Shown piece by piece: positions 46,543 through 55,375 of a stretch of 64,000 bases of DNA. Origin of the DNA: Cognaticolwellia aestuarii. GTDB lineage: Bacteria > Pseudomonadota > Gammaproteobacteria > Enterobacterales > Alteromonadaceae. The translations under genes were made by a program, and so were the position numbers. The stretch spans positions 1-64,000 of the forward strand of contig NZ_MUZV01000013.1 in assembly GCF_002000025.1 (NCBI RefSeq). The letters run 5' to 3'. The notes below the pieces were generated by a model. The model saw nothing but the letters and a program-made list of their open reading frames with translations, ran no database searches and was not told the origin of the DNA. Position 1 is the first letter of the stretch. Each line of letters begins with the position of its first letter.

Positions 46543-47439
46543 TCACTTTATTTTTTCAACTAAAAAGTCTACTGCCGCTTTTACTTTTGGTACTAAATAA
46601 CGCTGTTTTTGATATAACAAATAAACTGCCATATCAGAATTTTGCGTTATGGCTAGCTCATGCTCAAACTGCAACTGTTGTAATTGTCCTGACTCAAGAT
46701 ATGCCGCTAGTGCCCATCGGGTCGACATTAAAATGCCTTCGCCATTACAGGCTTTTTTCGCTAGCCATGACCCGTTATTTGAAATGGCTATCGCTGGCCC
46801 TGAAACATCATGCCATTGCCCATTCATATTACATAACCAAGGCGTTGGCCCTGATGGCGTTTTAAAATAAATCCCATGGTGCTCTTTTAATTCCATAACA
46901 TTGCTAGGTACGCCGTATTTTTCTAAATAACTTGGTGCCGCAACAGGAATAAAGCCATTGTCCATGAGTTTTATCGCTAACACGCGCTCATTAGGTGCGT
47001 AACCTCCACGAATAGCAATATCGACATCATCACGCCCTAGGGTTGATAGTTCATCGCTTAAGCTGATATCCAAGACAATTTCAGGGTATAACGCGCTGAA
47101 CTCATCTAACAAAGGGAGTAATATTTTTTCTCCAAAGCCGACCATCGAACTAATAGATAAGCGACCCATTGGCGTTGTTTGATAACTACGCACTGTTTCA
47201 TTACTTTGCTCTAGTTGACTTAATATTTGTTGAATGTCGTTGTAATAAATTTGTCCCACTTCTGTCAGCTTAACAATGCGAGTTGAACGTTTTAATAAGG
47301 TTGCTCCCAAGCTTTTTTCGAGATCAGCAACACGTCTCGATAAAGAAGATGGCGGCACATTTAATGCACTTGCCGCTTTGGTAAAACTCCCGGTTTCAAC
47401 GACTTTGCTGAAGTAGCGTATTGCACGTAGTTGATCCAA
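46543..47439 (-). CDS. LysR-family transcriptional regulator
   Basis: A 298-residue LysR protein of the CrgA/AaeR-like group. The winged helix is at 1-60 (AIRYFSKVVETGSFTKAASA; PPSSLSRRVADLEKSLGATL) and the effector domain spans about 90-295. It is divergent from the GST gene, with LTTR-like dyads between them. It probably controls the GST and the oxidoreductase that follows it. Confidence 0.9.
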   Translation of the reverse strand: MDQLRAIRYFSKVVETGSFTKAASALNVPPSSLSRRVADLEKSLGATLLKRSTRIVKLTEVGQIYYNDIQQILSQLEQSNETVRSYQTTPMGRLSISSMVGFGEKILLPLLDEFSALYPEIVLDISLSDELSTLGRDDVDIAIRGGYAPNERVLAIKLMDNGFIPVAAPSYLEKYGVPSNVMELKEHHGIYFKTPSGPTPWLCNMNGQWHDVSGPAIAISNNGSWLAKKACNGEGILMSTRWALAAYLESGQLQQLQFEHELAITQNSDMAVYLLYQKQRYLVPKVKAAVDFLVEKIK

Positions 47440-47481
47440 CTTATTGCTCCGTTAATTTAATACTTGATTAGCTCGCCTTAT

Positions 47482-47583
47482 TATTGCCTTAAAAGCAATA
47501 GTGATTCGCATTTTCTCTTATATATAAGCAAATTGAAACAAGTAATAATACCCTTAACATAACAAACTTGCTGTTATAGCAAG
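47482..47583. promoter_or_regulatory. LysR-type dyads between LysR and GST genes
   Basis: Two inverted repeats occupy the divergent promoter region: TATTGC-CTTAAAA-GCAATA (47482-47500) and CTTGCT-GTTAT-AGCAAG (47567-47583). They share TTGC/GCAA half-sites, as expected for recognition and activation sites of one LTTR. Confidence 0.55.
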
Positions 47584-47679
47584 ATAATAGAAGCGGGAAT
47601 TTTAATTGTATTTTTGGCGACTAGATATGCCTCGACACAGCTAAACAAAACGTTTACAGCAATGATGGAAAACTAACTT

Positions 47680-48357
47680 ATGATGACTTTACACGGTTTT
47701 GCCGCTAGCAATTATTACAACCTAGTGAAACATGCACTGCTATACAAAGAGTTGCCATTTAAAGAAAACCTGATTTACCCTAGTAGTGAAGCATTATTAG
47801 CAATTAGCCCAGCAGGAAAAGTACCTATTCTTACCACTCTTGATGGCTTGAATATTTCAGAGTCGAGTGTTATTTGTGACTTTATCGAAGAAACTTATCC
47901 TGAAATAGCACTTTATCCAGCAAACGCCAGTGAACGTGCCACTGTGCGCCAAATCATGAAAATGGCAGAGCTTTACTTTGAGCTGCCAAGCAGACGCCTA
48001 ATACCTTATGCACTTTCAGGTACTGAAGCGCCAGAATCAGTTAAAGCTGAGGTACGCCAAGTATTAGCACGTGGCATTACCGGTTTAAATCGCTTATGTC
48101 AGTTTTCACCTTGGGTTGCAGGCGAGCAATTTACCATGGCTGACATCTATCTTTACTATGTCAACACAATTGTTAGCGCTTTTGGTTCTAGTCAACTTAA
48201 CTGGGATGTACTGGCAGAAGTAGCTGGAATGAAGTCATGGAACGATAGCATGAGCCAATCGGCCATTGCTCAAAAAGTAGAAGCCGATCGCCAAGCAAAC
48301 ATGCCTGAGTTTATGCAGAAAGTGACCGCTCAGATCCAAGCAGCGAATGCAGTGTAG
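47680..48357 (+). CDS. Glutathione S-transferase family protein
   Basis: A 225-residue GST. The N-terminal thioredoxin-like part includes SNYYNLVKHALLYKELPFKE, SPAGKVPIL and the glutathione-binding ISESSVICDFIEE; an all-helical C-terminal domain follows from about residue 85. It is divergent from a LysR regulator and upstream of an MDR oxidoreductase, so detoxification of an electrophile or quinone is plausible; substrate unknown. Confidence 0.9.
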   Translation: MMTLHGFAASNYYNLVKHALLYKELPFKENLIYPSSEALLAISPAGKVPILTTLDGLNISESSVICDFIEETYPEIALYPANASERATVRQIMKMAELYFELPSRRLIPYALSGTEAPESVKAEVRQVLARGITGLNRLCQFSPWVAGEQFTMADIYLYYVNTIVSAFGSSQLNWDVLAEVAGMKSWNDSMSQSAIAQKVEADRQANMPEFMQKVTAQIQAANAV

Positions 48358-48501
48358 CGTTTGCTTGTAAAACAAGCGGCATCATGACAGGTAAAATACG
48401 CAGCATAAAAATTACTATTTTTTATTCAAATGACCAACAAAGTACAGTCAATATAATCAACATATTGGCTCATAAATTTACTATTTGCAGGAGCAAACAT
48501 T

Positions 48502-49629
48502 ATGACAGAATCAAATATCCAACTAACTTCAACAATCAATGAAGACAATAAATTAACACTTGCCCTACAAAACATCGACATACCCAAACCTAGTGCTGAT
48601 GAAGTGGTTATTCGTATTGAAGCCGCCCCACTTAATCCATCAGACTTAGCTGTGCTTTTCAGTGTTGCAGATATGACAACAGCCAAGCAATCAGGTAGTG
48701 CGCAAAGCCCTGTGATCACGGCAGATGTTCCAGCTAAGTTTATGCCTGCGGTTAAAACGCGTGTTGGCAAAGCAATACCTGTCGGTAATGAAGGAGCAGG
48801 AACTGTTATAGCGGCAGGTTCATCACCTGCAGCGCAAGCATTAATGGGTAAAACCGTGGCCGTAATTGGTGGTGGTACTTATCGTCAATATATTGCTGCC
48901 AACGTGCAAAGCTGTTTACCATTAAAGGCAGGCACCACGGCAAAAGAAGGTGCATCTTCTTTTGTTAATCCGCTTACGGCATTAGCTATGGTTGAAACTA
49001 TGCGTGCTGAAGGTCATAAAGCCATTATTCATGCCGCGGCTGCATCAAACCTTGGTCAAATGTTAAATCGTATTTGTCTTGCTGATGGCGTTGATTTAAT
49101 TAACATTGTCCGTAAAACCGAACAAGAAACATTATTACGTGATATGGGGGCAAAGTATGTTGTGAATTCAAGTAGTGATAGTTTTCTTGCTGACTTAACC
49201 GCAGCAATTATTGAAACCGGTGCTACGATTGCATTTGACCCTATTGGTGGTGGCAAACTGACAAGTGATATTCTTAATTGTATGGAAGTAGCTGCGTCTC
49301 GAGATATGAAAGAGCACAGTGTTTATGGCTCTGATACCTTCAAACAAGTGTATATTTATGGTGCGTTAGACCGTGGCCCTATTACATTAAATCGTAACTT
49401 TGGTTTTGCATGGGGTGTTAATGGTTTCTTACTATTCAATGCGTTAGGTAAGTTAGACACCAAAACAGTTATAGCAATGCGCAAACGTGTTGCAGATGAA
49501 ATCACAACAACATTTGCTAGTCACTACACTCATGAAGTGTCATTAGCAGAGGTATTACAATTACAGTCGATGGCAGCTTACTCTAAACAAGCAACGGGTG
49601 AAAAGTACTTGATCACTCCTCAACGTTAA
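48502..49629 (+). CDS. MDR-family oxidoreductase (zinc-binding-dehydrogenase-like)
   Basis: A 375-residue medium-chain dehydrogenase/reductase. A GroES-like domain (about 1-150, VIRIEAAPLNPSDLAVLF and VGNEGAGTVIAAG) precedes a Rossmann domain (AIIHAAAASNLGQMLNRIC). The zinc-binding cysteines of alcohol dehydrogenases are missing, as in quinone oxidoreductases and enoyl reductases. NADPH use is likely. It follows the GST gene by 144 bases and ends at a strong terminator. Confidence 0.87.
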   Translation: MTESNIQLTSTINEDNKLTLALQNIDIPKPSADEVVIRIEAAPLNPSDLAVLFSVADMTTAKQSGSAQSPVITADVPAKFMPAVKTRVGKAIPVGNEGAGTVIAAGSSPAAQALMGKTVAVIGGGTYRQYIAANVQSCLPLKAGTTAKEGASSFVNPLTALAMVETMRAEGHKAIIHAAAASNLGQMLNRICLADGVDLINIVRKTEQETLLRDMGAKYVVNSSSDSFLADLTAAIIETGATIAFDPIGGGKLTSDILNCMEVAASRDMKEHSVYGSDTFKQVYIYGALDRGPITLNRNFGFAWGVNGFLLFNALGKLDTKTVIAMRKRVADEITTTFASHYTHEVSLAEVLQLQSMAAYSKQATGEKYLITPQR

Positions 49630-49681
49630 TTGCCTATCAAGGTTGAGGTCTGGTAAATAAATCGACGATTAACCTACCTAC

Positions 49682-49715
49682 AAGCAGATACTGCAATCAG
49701 TATCTGCTTTTTTAT
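49682..49715 (+). terminator. Strong intrinsic terminator
   Basis: A perfect 12-bp stem (AAGCAGATACTG/CAGTATCTGCTT) with a CAAT loop, followed by TTTTTATA, 52 bases after the oxidoreductase stop. The gap on to 50073 holds only T/G-rich imperfect repeats (TTAGTTTTGTTG units around 49770-49830). Confidence 0.93.
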
Positions 49716-50073
49716 ATAATGAAAAATATATAAAAAAACTGTTCCTGAAGTTTTTTTATATTAACTTTTCGATGTTAGTTTTGTTGGCGTTGGCTTTGTT
49801 GATATTAGTTTTGTTGTTGACAGTAAATTTGTTAGCCAGTATTTGTTACTCAATATTTGTTGTCAATGATAAGCCATATAATATGCGTTTGAGCTATATA
49901 TACCCCCGCTAACACGAGCTTATTTTAAAACTTTATTGACGGACTAGCCGAGGCTTTATTTTACTGCCTTTGTTAGATGATTTCTGCATCGATGTAAAGT
50001 GCCATTGATACGGCCTAAACTCAGTCAACCCATCGATATGACACCAATGATTAACCTTATATTTTTAAGCAAA

Positions 50074-52461
50074 TTAGAGCGCTTGATCCCACAACGTGAC
50101 TTGATTACGACCCTGTGATTTTGATTTATAGAGCGCGGTATCGGCTTGATCGATCAGCTCCGCAGGATCTTTCGCGCCAAAGCTGATAGACGTTACACCA
50201 AAACTAGACGTGACTGAAACACCATCAAAACTCGTTTGTGCTATTTTACTGCGCATTTTTTCAGCGATTACCATAGCTTGCTTTTGATTGACCTTGTGCA
50301 AAACAATACAAAACTCTTCGCCACCAAACCTTGCGACAATATCATTTTGTCGCACACAACTTTGCAGTGTTTCTACTACACCTTTAAGCACTACATCACC
50401 CATGTTGTGACCATGATTATTATTAACGTCTTTAAAGTGATCTATGTCAGCCAAAATAATGCAGTATTCGTCAAGCAACTCTATATCAGCAAAATTTTGC
50501 TTCATCAACTTGAATAAAACACGACGATTATAACACTCGGTCAAAGGATCACGTGCCGCAAGATAGCCGAGCTTTTTATTAAGCTTACTTGAAGCGATAA
50601 ACCGACGGTAAATAAAGGCAATGATTAAAACACAGCTGATCAGAAGTAAGGTTAAGGCAATGCTGGCATATTTATTTTTAATGAGCTGTAACTCAGTAAT
50701 CATTTTAGCTTGAGTTGATATTTCAATTTCATTATTTTTTCTCGCTAAGTCAAGTGCATCTAGCCTAGCTTTTTCTCTTAATGACTCCAGCTCCACTTCC
50801 ATTTTATGAGAGTGCAAGTTTGCTTTTGCTAGCGTAAGCTGGTTATCTTCATTTTCCTTTTGAATAACCTCAAGAAGTAAAAGCTCTTTTTCTGCATAGT
50901 TTAATGCTGATAAAAAATGTCCTCGAAATTTTTCTGCCGCTCTAAAGTGGCGATAGGCATATAACATTTGGTGCTTATCACCAACAATACTTGAAAGTCT
51001 CAATGACTCTTTTAGTAGGCGAATGGCTTCATTGATATCTACTTCAATTAGCGCATGAGCAAGCGGGTTTAATGCTTTTATTTGGTGTATATTACTGTTT
51101 GCGCTCACCGCTAACGCTAAAGACTCTTTGTAATAAGTGACCGCTTTACTGTTTTCTTGTTGTTCGCGATAGATATTACCCATAATTCTAGCTGTGATTG
51201 ATTGGTTTTCTGTTTGGTTATTTCGCTTATATATTTCATAAGCTTTTTTGGCCATTTTCATAGCCACTTCATACTGACCCGAGTCTAAATTAATAACCGC
51301 TAGCTCTCTCAATGCTGAAGCAAGTGTTTTATCTTCAACTTTGCCTTCAGGTAAGTTTAATGTCTGCTGATAGAATGATTTTGCCTCGTCATACTGTTTT
51401 AGCCGAGTATAAAGCAGTCCTATTTGGTTTGAAGTTTTTGCAATGCCAAGTGAATCCTTAACCTTTTTATAATATAGGTGCGCTTGATGAATATGCGTAA
51501 GAGATTTTTCATAGCGACCAATATGTCGGTATATGATACCTGCACCTAATAAGGCTTTAGCGTAACCGTTCGGGTCATCAAGCTCTTTATGCAACGCTAA
51601 CCCTTGCATGGAGTAATCAAGCGAAGTCACTAAGTTACCTAAATAACGTTCTGCCTCTGCAATAGTATTTAGGGTGCGGGCCATCAGTTTTTTATTTTGT
51701 AACTCGGTAAATACCTTCAATGCTTTTTTATAAAAATACGCTGTTTGTTCTCTATTTTTTAAACGCTTGTATGACTGTGCAATAACTTTATAAGTCTCGC
51801 CAAGGCTGTGCTGTACTTTTGTAGTTTTATTTAACAAGTACTTGGTGGCTTGAGTGTAATATACAACAGCATCTTGATAGTGCTTTTGTTGATAATAGCT
51901 GTAGCCCTTCTTGATCAAGAGTTCAGCTATAAGAAAGTCATCGCTGTGTTGCTTTGCTAGCGGTAATAATTCATTAATTGTTTCGTCTGCTACACGATAA
52001 CGTTTCTCAGCTATCAATAACTCAATATAAGTCATCGCAGAGCTTATTTGGTTACTTATATCATTGATACTTCTGTACATAAGTACTGATTGCGAGAGGT
52101 GAAATAATGACAGATCGAGGTTTTTATTTTGTCGAGCTATAACGCCTAATAATGTGTGTGCTTGTGCGCTTAGTGAGTGCTGATTGTTACGTTCAGCTCG
52201 CTGTAATACCTCTGTAGCTAGCTGAATAGCTATTTTTTGATCAATAAGCTTAAGTGTCTCGGCCTTTTGTAAAAGCTCAGCATCAGAAAGATCGACTACT
52301 TTAGATGGAGTGTCAAAAGTCTGAACGTTTTCTTCATTTGAATAAGTGCTAATAGAGGAAAAAACAAAGATGAGAAGCAGTAAAACTCGCATTAACCAGT
52401 GCCTGATAAAAGTATGTAACATAGTGAAGAAAGCCTTAAGATAAGAAACACGCCTAAACAA
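50074..52461 (-). CDS. TPR-containing diguanylate cyclase
   Basis: A protein of up to 795 residues. A hydrophobic signal or anchor lies around residues 24-41, followed by many TPR motifs (about 80-500; for example AKTSNQIGLLYTRLKQYDEA), a coiled coil (about 520-580), one TM helix (about 598-618) and a C-terminal GGDEF domain. The active site is FGGEEF, with the inhibitory RxxD (RQND) five residues before it, so it should be a product-inhibited c-di-GMP synthase. The start may be 52461, 52422 or 52392; no RBS decides. The TPR region is probably periplasmic. Confidence 0.88.
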   Translation of the reverse strand: MFRRVSYLKAFFTMLHTFIRHWLMRVLLLLIFVFSSISTYSNEENVQTFDTPSKVVDLSDAELLQKAETLKLIDQKIAIQLATEVLQRAERNNQHSLSAQAHTLLGVIARQNKNLDLSLFHLSQSVLMYRSINDISNQISSAMTYIELLIAEKRYRVADETINELLPLAKQHSDDFLIAELLIKKGYSYYQQKHYQDAVVYYTQATKYLLNKTTKVQHSLGETYKVIAQSYKRLKNREQTAYFYKKALKVFTELQNKKLMARTLNTIAEAERYLGNLVTSLDYSMQGLALHKELDDPNGYAKALLGAGIIYRHIGRYEKSLTHIHQAHLYYKKVKDSLGIAKTSNQIGLLYTRLKQYDEAKSFYQQTLNLPEGKVEDKTLASALRELAVINLDSGQYEVAMKMAKKAYEIYKRNNQTENQSITARIMGNIYREQQENSKAVTYYKESLALAVSANSNIHQIKALNPLAHALIEVDINEAIRLLKESLRLSSIVGDKHQMLYAYRHFRAAEKFRGHFLSALNYAEKELLLLEVIQKENEDNQLTLAKANLHSHKMEVELESLREKARLDALDLARKNNEIEISTQAKMITELQLIKNKYASIALTLLLISCVLIIAFIYRRFIASSKLNKKLGYLAARDPLTECYNRRVLFKLMKQNFADIELLDEYCIILADIDHFKDVNNNHGHNMGDVVLKGVVETLQSCVRQNDIVARFGGEEFCIVLHKVNQKQAMVIAEKMRSKIAQTSFDGVSVTSSFGVTSISFGAKDPAELIDQADTALYKSKSQGRNQVTLWDQAL

Positions 52462-53021
52462 CAGCTATCTAAGTTTCCATTTAATCGCATATGTTATTAC
52501 TTAAAAATCGCGCTAGTTTTAATTTTGGAAAATTCCAAAGTGCCATAATAGCTAAATTATATCTCTATGGTTAACTCGGTCAAGTGCTAATCAATCCAGG
52601 CAGAAGCTAAAACAGGTATAACGTAATGAATTCAGGGTAAAATGCGATGATAATAAGGGCTATAAATTAAGTGCATCAATTGTTTCTTTGTATCAGTAGC
52701 ATCACAAACAGAGTTTTCACATTTGATGACAGCTAAGGGGTAATAAACAACGGTTGCGCTATCCATGTTGACTCAGGGGCTTTTACTTTTCTTCAATGTT
52801 CATCGTTGGCGGCTTAAGTCATACCTACGGCAAGCGTAAAAAATCGCCTCTCACGTTACTACATTAATCGGTATTGTATTTGTATGATGTCGTCCTTAAT
52901 TTGGCTTTTCTGATAGTTTTACTATTGAAAAATGATGTTGTTGCTAAATCAACGGTTGAAACTTCACTATAACTCTCCTATAACGAGGGGGTTAAAAGGA
53001 AAAATGGCAATTATCTAGCAC

Positions 53022-53033
53022 TTCGCATGCGAA
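53022..53033. promoter_or_regulatory. Perfect palindrome upstream of the small lipoprotein gene
   Basis: TTCGCATGCGAA is a 12-base perfect palindrome within a larger imperfect dyad (GCAC...ATGC), 46 bases before the lipoprotein start. It looks like a repressor operator, but no known consensus fits. The remaining 52462-53020 shows no gene. Confidence 0.45.
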
Positions 53034-53078
53034 TGCCTAACTATATTGTCACTAATTTTACTGTGCAGGAGGTACATT

Positions 53079-53360
53079 ATGAAGTTTAAAAGGTTTCAGC
53101 CATACAAAAATATAGCTTTAATACTATTAGTGAGTGTTTTTCTGGTAAGTTGTGCATCTCAACCGCCAGCAAATGCCTACGATCCTCCGGGCTTCTTTAT
53201 GGGGGTGTTGCATGGTTTCTGTATTTTATTCAGTTTAATTGCGAGTGTATTTACCGATATTAGAATTTATTCTTTTCCTAACACTGGTGGTTGGTATGAT
53301 TTTGGTTATTTTATAGGGGCTAGTATATTTCTCGGGGGTAGTGGTGCAAGTTCAAACTAG
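53079..53360 (+). CDS. Small lipoprotein with hydrophobic C-terminal half
   Basis: A 93-residue protein. The start at 53079 has a strong RBS (AGGAGGT). The signal peptide ends with VSVFLVSC, giving a lipoprotein with Cys near residue 25. A second hydrophobic stretch (GVLHGFCILFSLIASVF) and a glycine-rich end follow. It resembles small lipoproteins found in operons with membrane proteins of unknown function. It overlaps the widest reading of the next gene, so the two are co-transcribed. Confidence 0.75.
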   Translation: MKFKRFQPYKNIALILLVSVFLVSCASQPPANAYDPPGFFMGVLHGFCILFSLIASVFTDIRIYSFPNTGGWYDFGYFIGASIFLGGSGASSN

Positions 53361-53394
53361 TGCTAAAAATAATTTAATGCTTAAAGGGAAACTC

Positions 53395-53766
53395 GTGTTT
53401 GATCGAATCAAGGAAACGATGTCCAAAGGTGTTTGGCATTCATTAGCTGTCATCATCGTCATGCTTGTTGCTGGGCCCGAAGTCATGATGAGTATCGAGC
53501 TTATGGCAATGGTTGAGTTACTGGGCGCTTCAACATTTGTATTAATGTACGCTTCGGGGCTAAAGTTATTTTTTGCTAAGATTATGGTTAACTACAACAA
53601 GTTTGAACGCTATTCTATTTTTTTTGTTCCTTGTTTTAGCGTATTACGGCAAATGCCTTCTTTAGTGATTCATGTAATACCTGAACGTACACTGATCATC
53701 AGCGGCCTTAGCTTTATTACTGTCGCGATGTCATGTAGTTATATTAGCTATTTTTTAGGCATATAA
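53395..53766 (+). CDS. Small membrane protein of unknown function
   Basis: About 123 residues from a GTG at 53395 behind AAAGGGA; the open frame extends back to 53341, overlapping the lipoprotein gene. Three hydrophobic segments are visible (SLAVIIVMLVAGPEVMMSIE; MVELLGASTFVLMYASGL; TLIISGLSFITVAMSCSYIS). I do not recognise a family. It sits between a lipoprotein gene and a disrupted zinc-ribbon gene. Confidence 0.65.
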   Translation: MFDRIKETMSKGVWHSLAVIIVMLVAGPEVMMSIELMAMVELLGASTFVLMYASGLKLFFAKIMVNYNKFERYSIFFVPCFSVLRQMPSLVIHVIPERTLIISGLSFITVAMSCSYISYFLGI

Positions 53767-53841
53767 CGTAGTTAAGTGACTGAGCAATAAGAAGTCGTTT
53801 CTTGCTCATTAACAGCAAACAACTTATCAAAGGAGTTCATC

Positions 53842-54096
53842 ATGTTAATAGGTATGAGTTTCACTTAAAAAGCAAAACTAAAGCAAAAGCAAAAGCAAAA
53901 ACGTTGTGAGCGATGTGGGCAATACTTTCCTAAGTCCTTAGATGAATGTATCCATTGCTCTGTGCTGACCAGCTCATAATTGGCGAGATTTAAAGCTGAA
54001 CATCAAGAGACACTTCAGCATAATTCTACTCTTGGGAAATACCTTTTATACGCGGCAGGGTTTATAGCTTTGTTATTGCTGCTCAGTTACTTATAG
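53842..54096 (+). pseudogene. Zinc-ribbon membrane protein gene interrupted by two TAA codons
   Basis: A strong RBS (AAAGGAG) precedes the ATG at 53842. The 85-codon frame runs to 54096, but TAA codons interrupt it at 53866-53868 and 53977-53979. Between and after them the frame encodes a Lys/Gln repeat, a zinc ribbon (CERCGQYFPKSLDECIHC), a helix-forming part and a final membrane helix (LYAAGFIALLLLLSYL). A GCAAAA microsatellite lies in the repeat part. There are no frameshifts, so decay is recent, or the pieces are produced separately. The 99 bases after it show no gene. Confidence 0.7.
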
Positions 54097-54195
54097 CGCT
54101 AAACTAAATTTAAAGTGACGAAGATTATGGTTTTTTCGCATTTAGTAGGCAAACCGCTTGAGCGGTTATACCCGAGGTAGCCCTTTTTGACAAAA

Positions 54196-54612
54196 TCAAT
54201 AAGCGTTCCTTTGCTCGAAATCTTCTGTTAAATATTCAACAAATTCAATTTCATAGCCGTCTGTATCAACAAAGTAAGTATTGTGACGAACGCCTGGGGC
54301 ACCATCACCTTGCTTACCCAAAAAACCCGCAACCTTTAGACGTTGCGTTATTTGTGCTAACTCGTTAGTCACGAACGCAAAATGGCTTAGACCCACTTGA
54401 AATTTACGATTATCACGAATATTACTTTCACCATGATCGCTAAAAGCGAGGTAAATATCATCATCGCCAAAATGCAACCAGCGCCTTGGTTTACCATACC
54501 ATGTTGACTGCCCTTCTCCTCTGATACGCCAATGTGGAAAAGCAGCCTGATAAAATGCTAATGCGGGTGAAATATCTTTTACAACTAAATTTAAATGTTC
54601 TAAATACAACAT
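54196..54612 (-). CDS. VOC-family (glyoxalase/dioxygenase-like) protein
   Basis: A 138-residue protein with the paired beta-alpha-beta-beta-beta modules of the VOC fold: LEHLNLVVKDISPALAFYQ in the first half and LSHFAFVTNELAQITQRL, HNTYFVDTDGYEIEFVEY in the second. His and Glu residues in these strands are at the metal-binding positions. RBS AGAGGAG. It lies 44 bases behind a small ORF and in the same SoxR-controlled transcription unit. Substrate unknown. Confidence 0.87.
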   Translation of the reverse strand: MLYLEHLNLVVKDISPALAFYQAAFPHWRIRGEGQSTWYGKPRRWLHFGDDDIYLAFSDHGESNIRDNRKFQVGLSHFAFVTNELAQITQRLKVAGFLGKQGDGAPGVRHNTYFVDTDGYEIEFVEYLTEDFEQRNAY

Positions 54613-54656
54613 GATAACTCCTCTTATGATTCTTTTATTTTTAATAGACTAAGTCG

Positions 54657-54788
54657 TTACTTATTTAATAACGTCGCAGAGTAAATCTCTAACGTGCGAG
54701 AAATAACCTTTGCAGCAAAATTACTTGTCTCTGTTTGCCCTAGGTTTTTTGAATGTTTTTTCGGATAACTTTTTAGTAAAGCTTTCAT
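54657..54788 (-). CDS. 43-aa small protein under SoxR control
   Basis: A short ORF: ATG at 54788 with an optimal RBS (AAAGGAG, seven bases before the start). The product begins MKALLKSYPKKHSKN, is basic at the N-terminus and has a C-terminal amphipathic stretch (FAAKVISRTLEIYSATLL). It is the first gene after a canonical SoxR promoter and precedes the VOC gene. I know no family; the combination of RBS, promoter and position argues that it is expressed under redox stress. Confidence 0.65.
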   Translation of the reverse strand: MKALLKSYPKKHSKNLGQTETSNFAAKVISRTLEIYSATLLNK

Positions 54789-54819
54789 TGCCTTGCTCCT
54801 TTGCGTTAATCTGGGTACA

Positions 54820-54850
54820 AGCATAAAACCTCAAGCTAACTTGAGGTAAA
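54820..54850 (-). promoter_or_regulatory. SoxR-dependent promoter with soxbox and 19-bp spacer
   Basis: The soxbox CCTCAAGCTAACTTGAGG (54829-54846) differs at one position from the canonical CCTCAAGTTAACTTGAGG. On the minus strand it lies between TTTACC (-35) and TATGCT (-10) with a 19-base spacer, the stretched geometry required by MerR-family activators. The promoter drives the 43-aa ORF and the VOC gene. Confidence 0.9.
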
Positions 54851-54887
54851 GCATTACTTTCAATAAATTATAAAAAAGAAGAGATCT

Positions 54888-55337
54888 ATGCTCGAGGAAG
54901 CTAAGTTAAGTGTTGGACAAGTTGCCAAACGCTGCGGCGTAAAAATATCAACTTTACATTTTTACGAACAAATAGGTTTAATCAAAAGTCTACGTAATCA
55001 AGGCAATCAACGGCGCTACAAACGTGAAGTATTAAGGCGTATTTCAGTCATAAAAGCCGCTCAAAAAATGGGCGTAACGTTAGAAGAGGTAAAAGTCGCC
55101 TTTGCCAATTTACCGGATAAAAGAACACCAACCAAAGATGATTGGCAGCAGTTGTCTCGCTTCTGGCAGCAAGGATTAAATCAGAAAATAGCTTATTTAG
55201 AAAAACTGAGAGATTCACTTGATGGTTGTATCGGTTGCGGGTGCCTTTCCATGAAAAGCTGCCCGATATATAACCCTGAAGATATCTTAGCCAGTGAAAA
55301 TACTGGCCCGGTATTGCTCGAAAGAGATAATAATTAA
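54888..55337 (+). CDS. soxR: Redox-sensitive transcriptional activator SoxR
   Basis: A 149-residue MerR-family protein. The winged helix (SVGQVAKRCGVKISTLHFYE) is followed by a dimerisation helix and the [2Fe-2S] cluster loop CIGCGCLSMKSCPI, which is diagnostic for SoxR. Oxidation of the cluster switches on the target promoter. A consensus soxbox lies 42-59 bases upstream, in a divergent promoter region with the small ORF-VOC unit. No soxS is seen, consistent with SoxR regulating genes directly outside enterics. Confidence 0.96.
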   Translation: MLEEAKLSVGQVAKRCGVKISTLHFYEQIGLIKSLRNQGNQRRYKREVLRRISVIKAAQKMGVTLEEVKVAFANLPDKRTPTKDDWQQLSRFWQQGLNQKIAYLEKLRDSLDGCIGCGCLSMKSCPIYNPEDILASENTGPVLLERDNN

Positions 55338-55375
55338 TCGTTGACTTTGCTCCCTACGGTTAACTAAAAAAGAAC

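Noticed and set aside
49760-49860. TTAGTTTTGTTG-type repeats after the MDR gene as a regulatory array
   Set aside because: Units are irregular in length and sequence, consistent with low-complexity T/G-rich DNA.
53866-53979. Stop-codon recoding (selenocysteine or readthrough) in the zinc-ribbon gene
   Set aside because: Both stops are TAA, not TGA or TAG, and no stimulatory hairpin follows, so a pseudogene or split products is the simpler reading.
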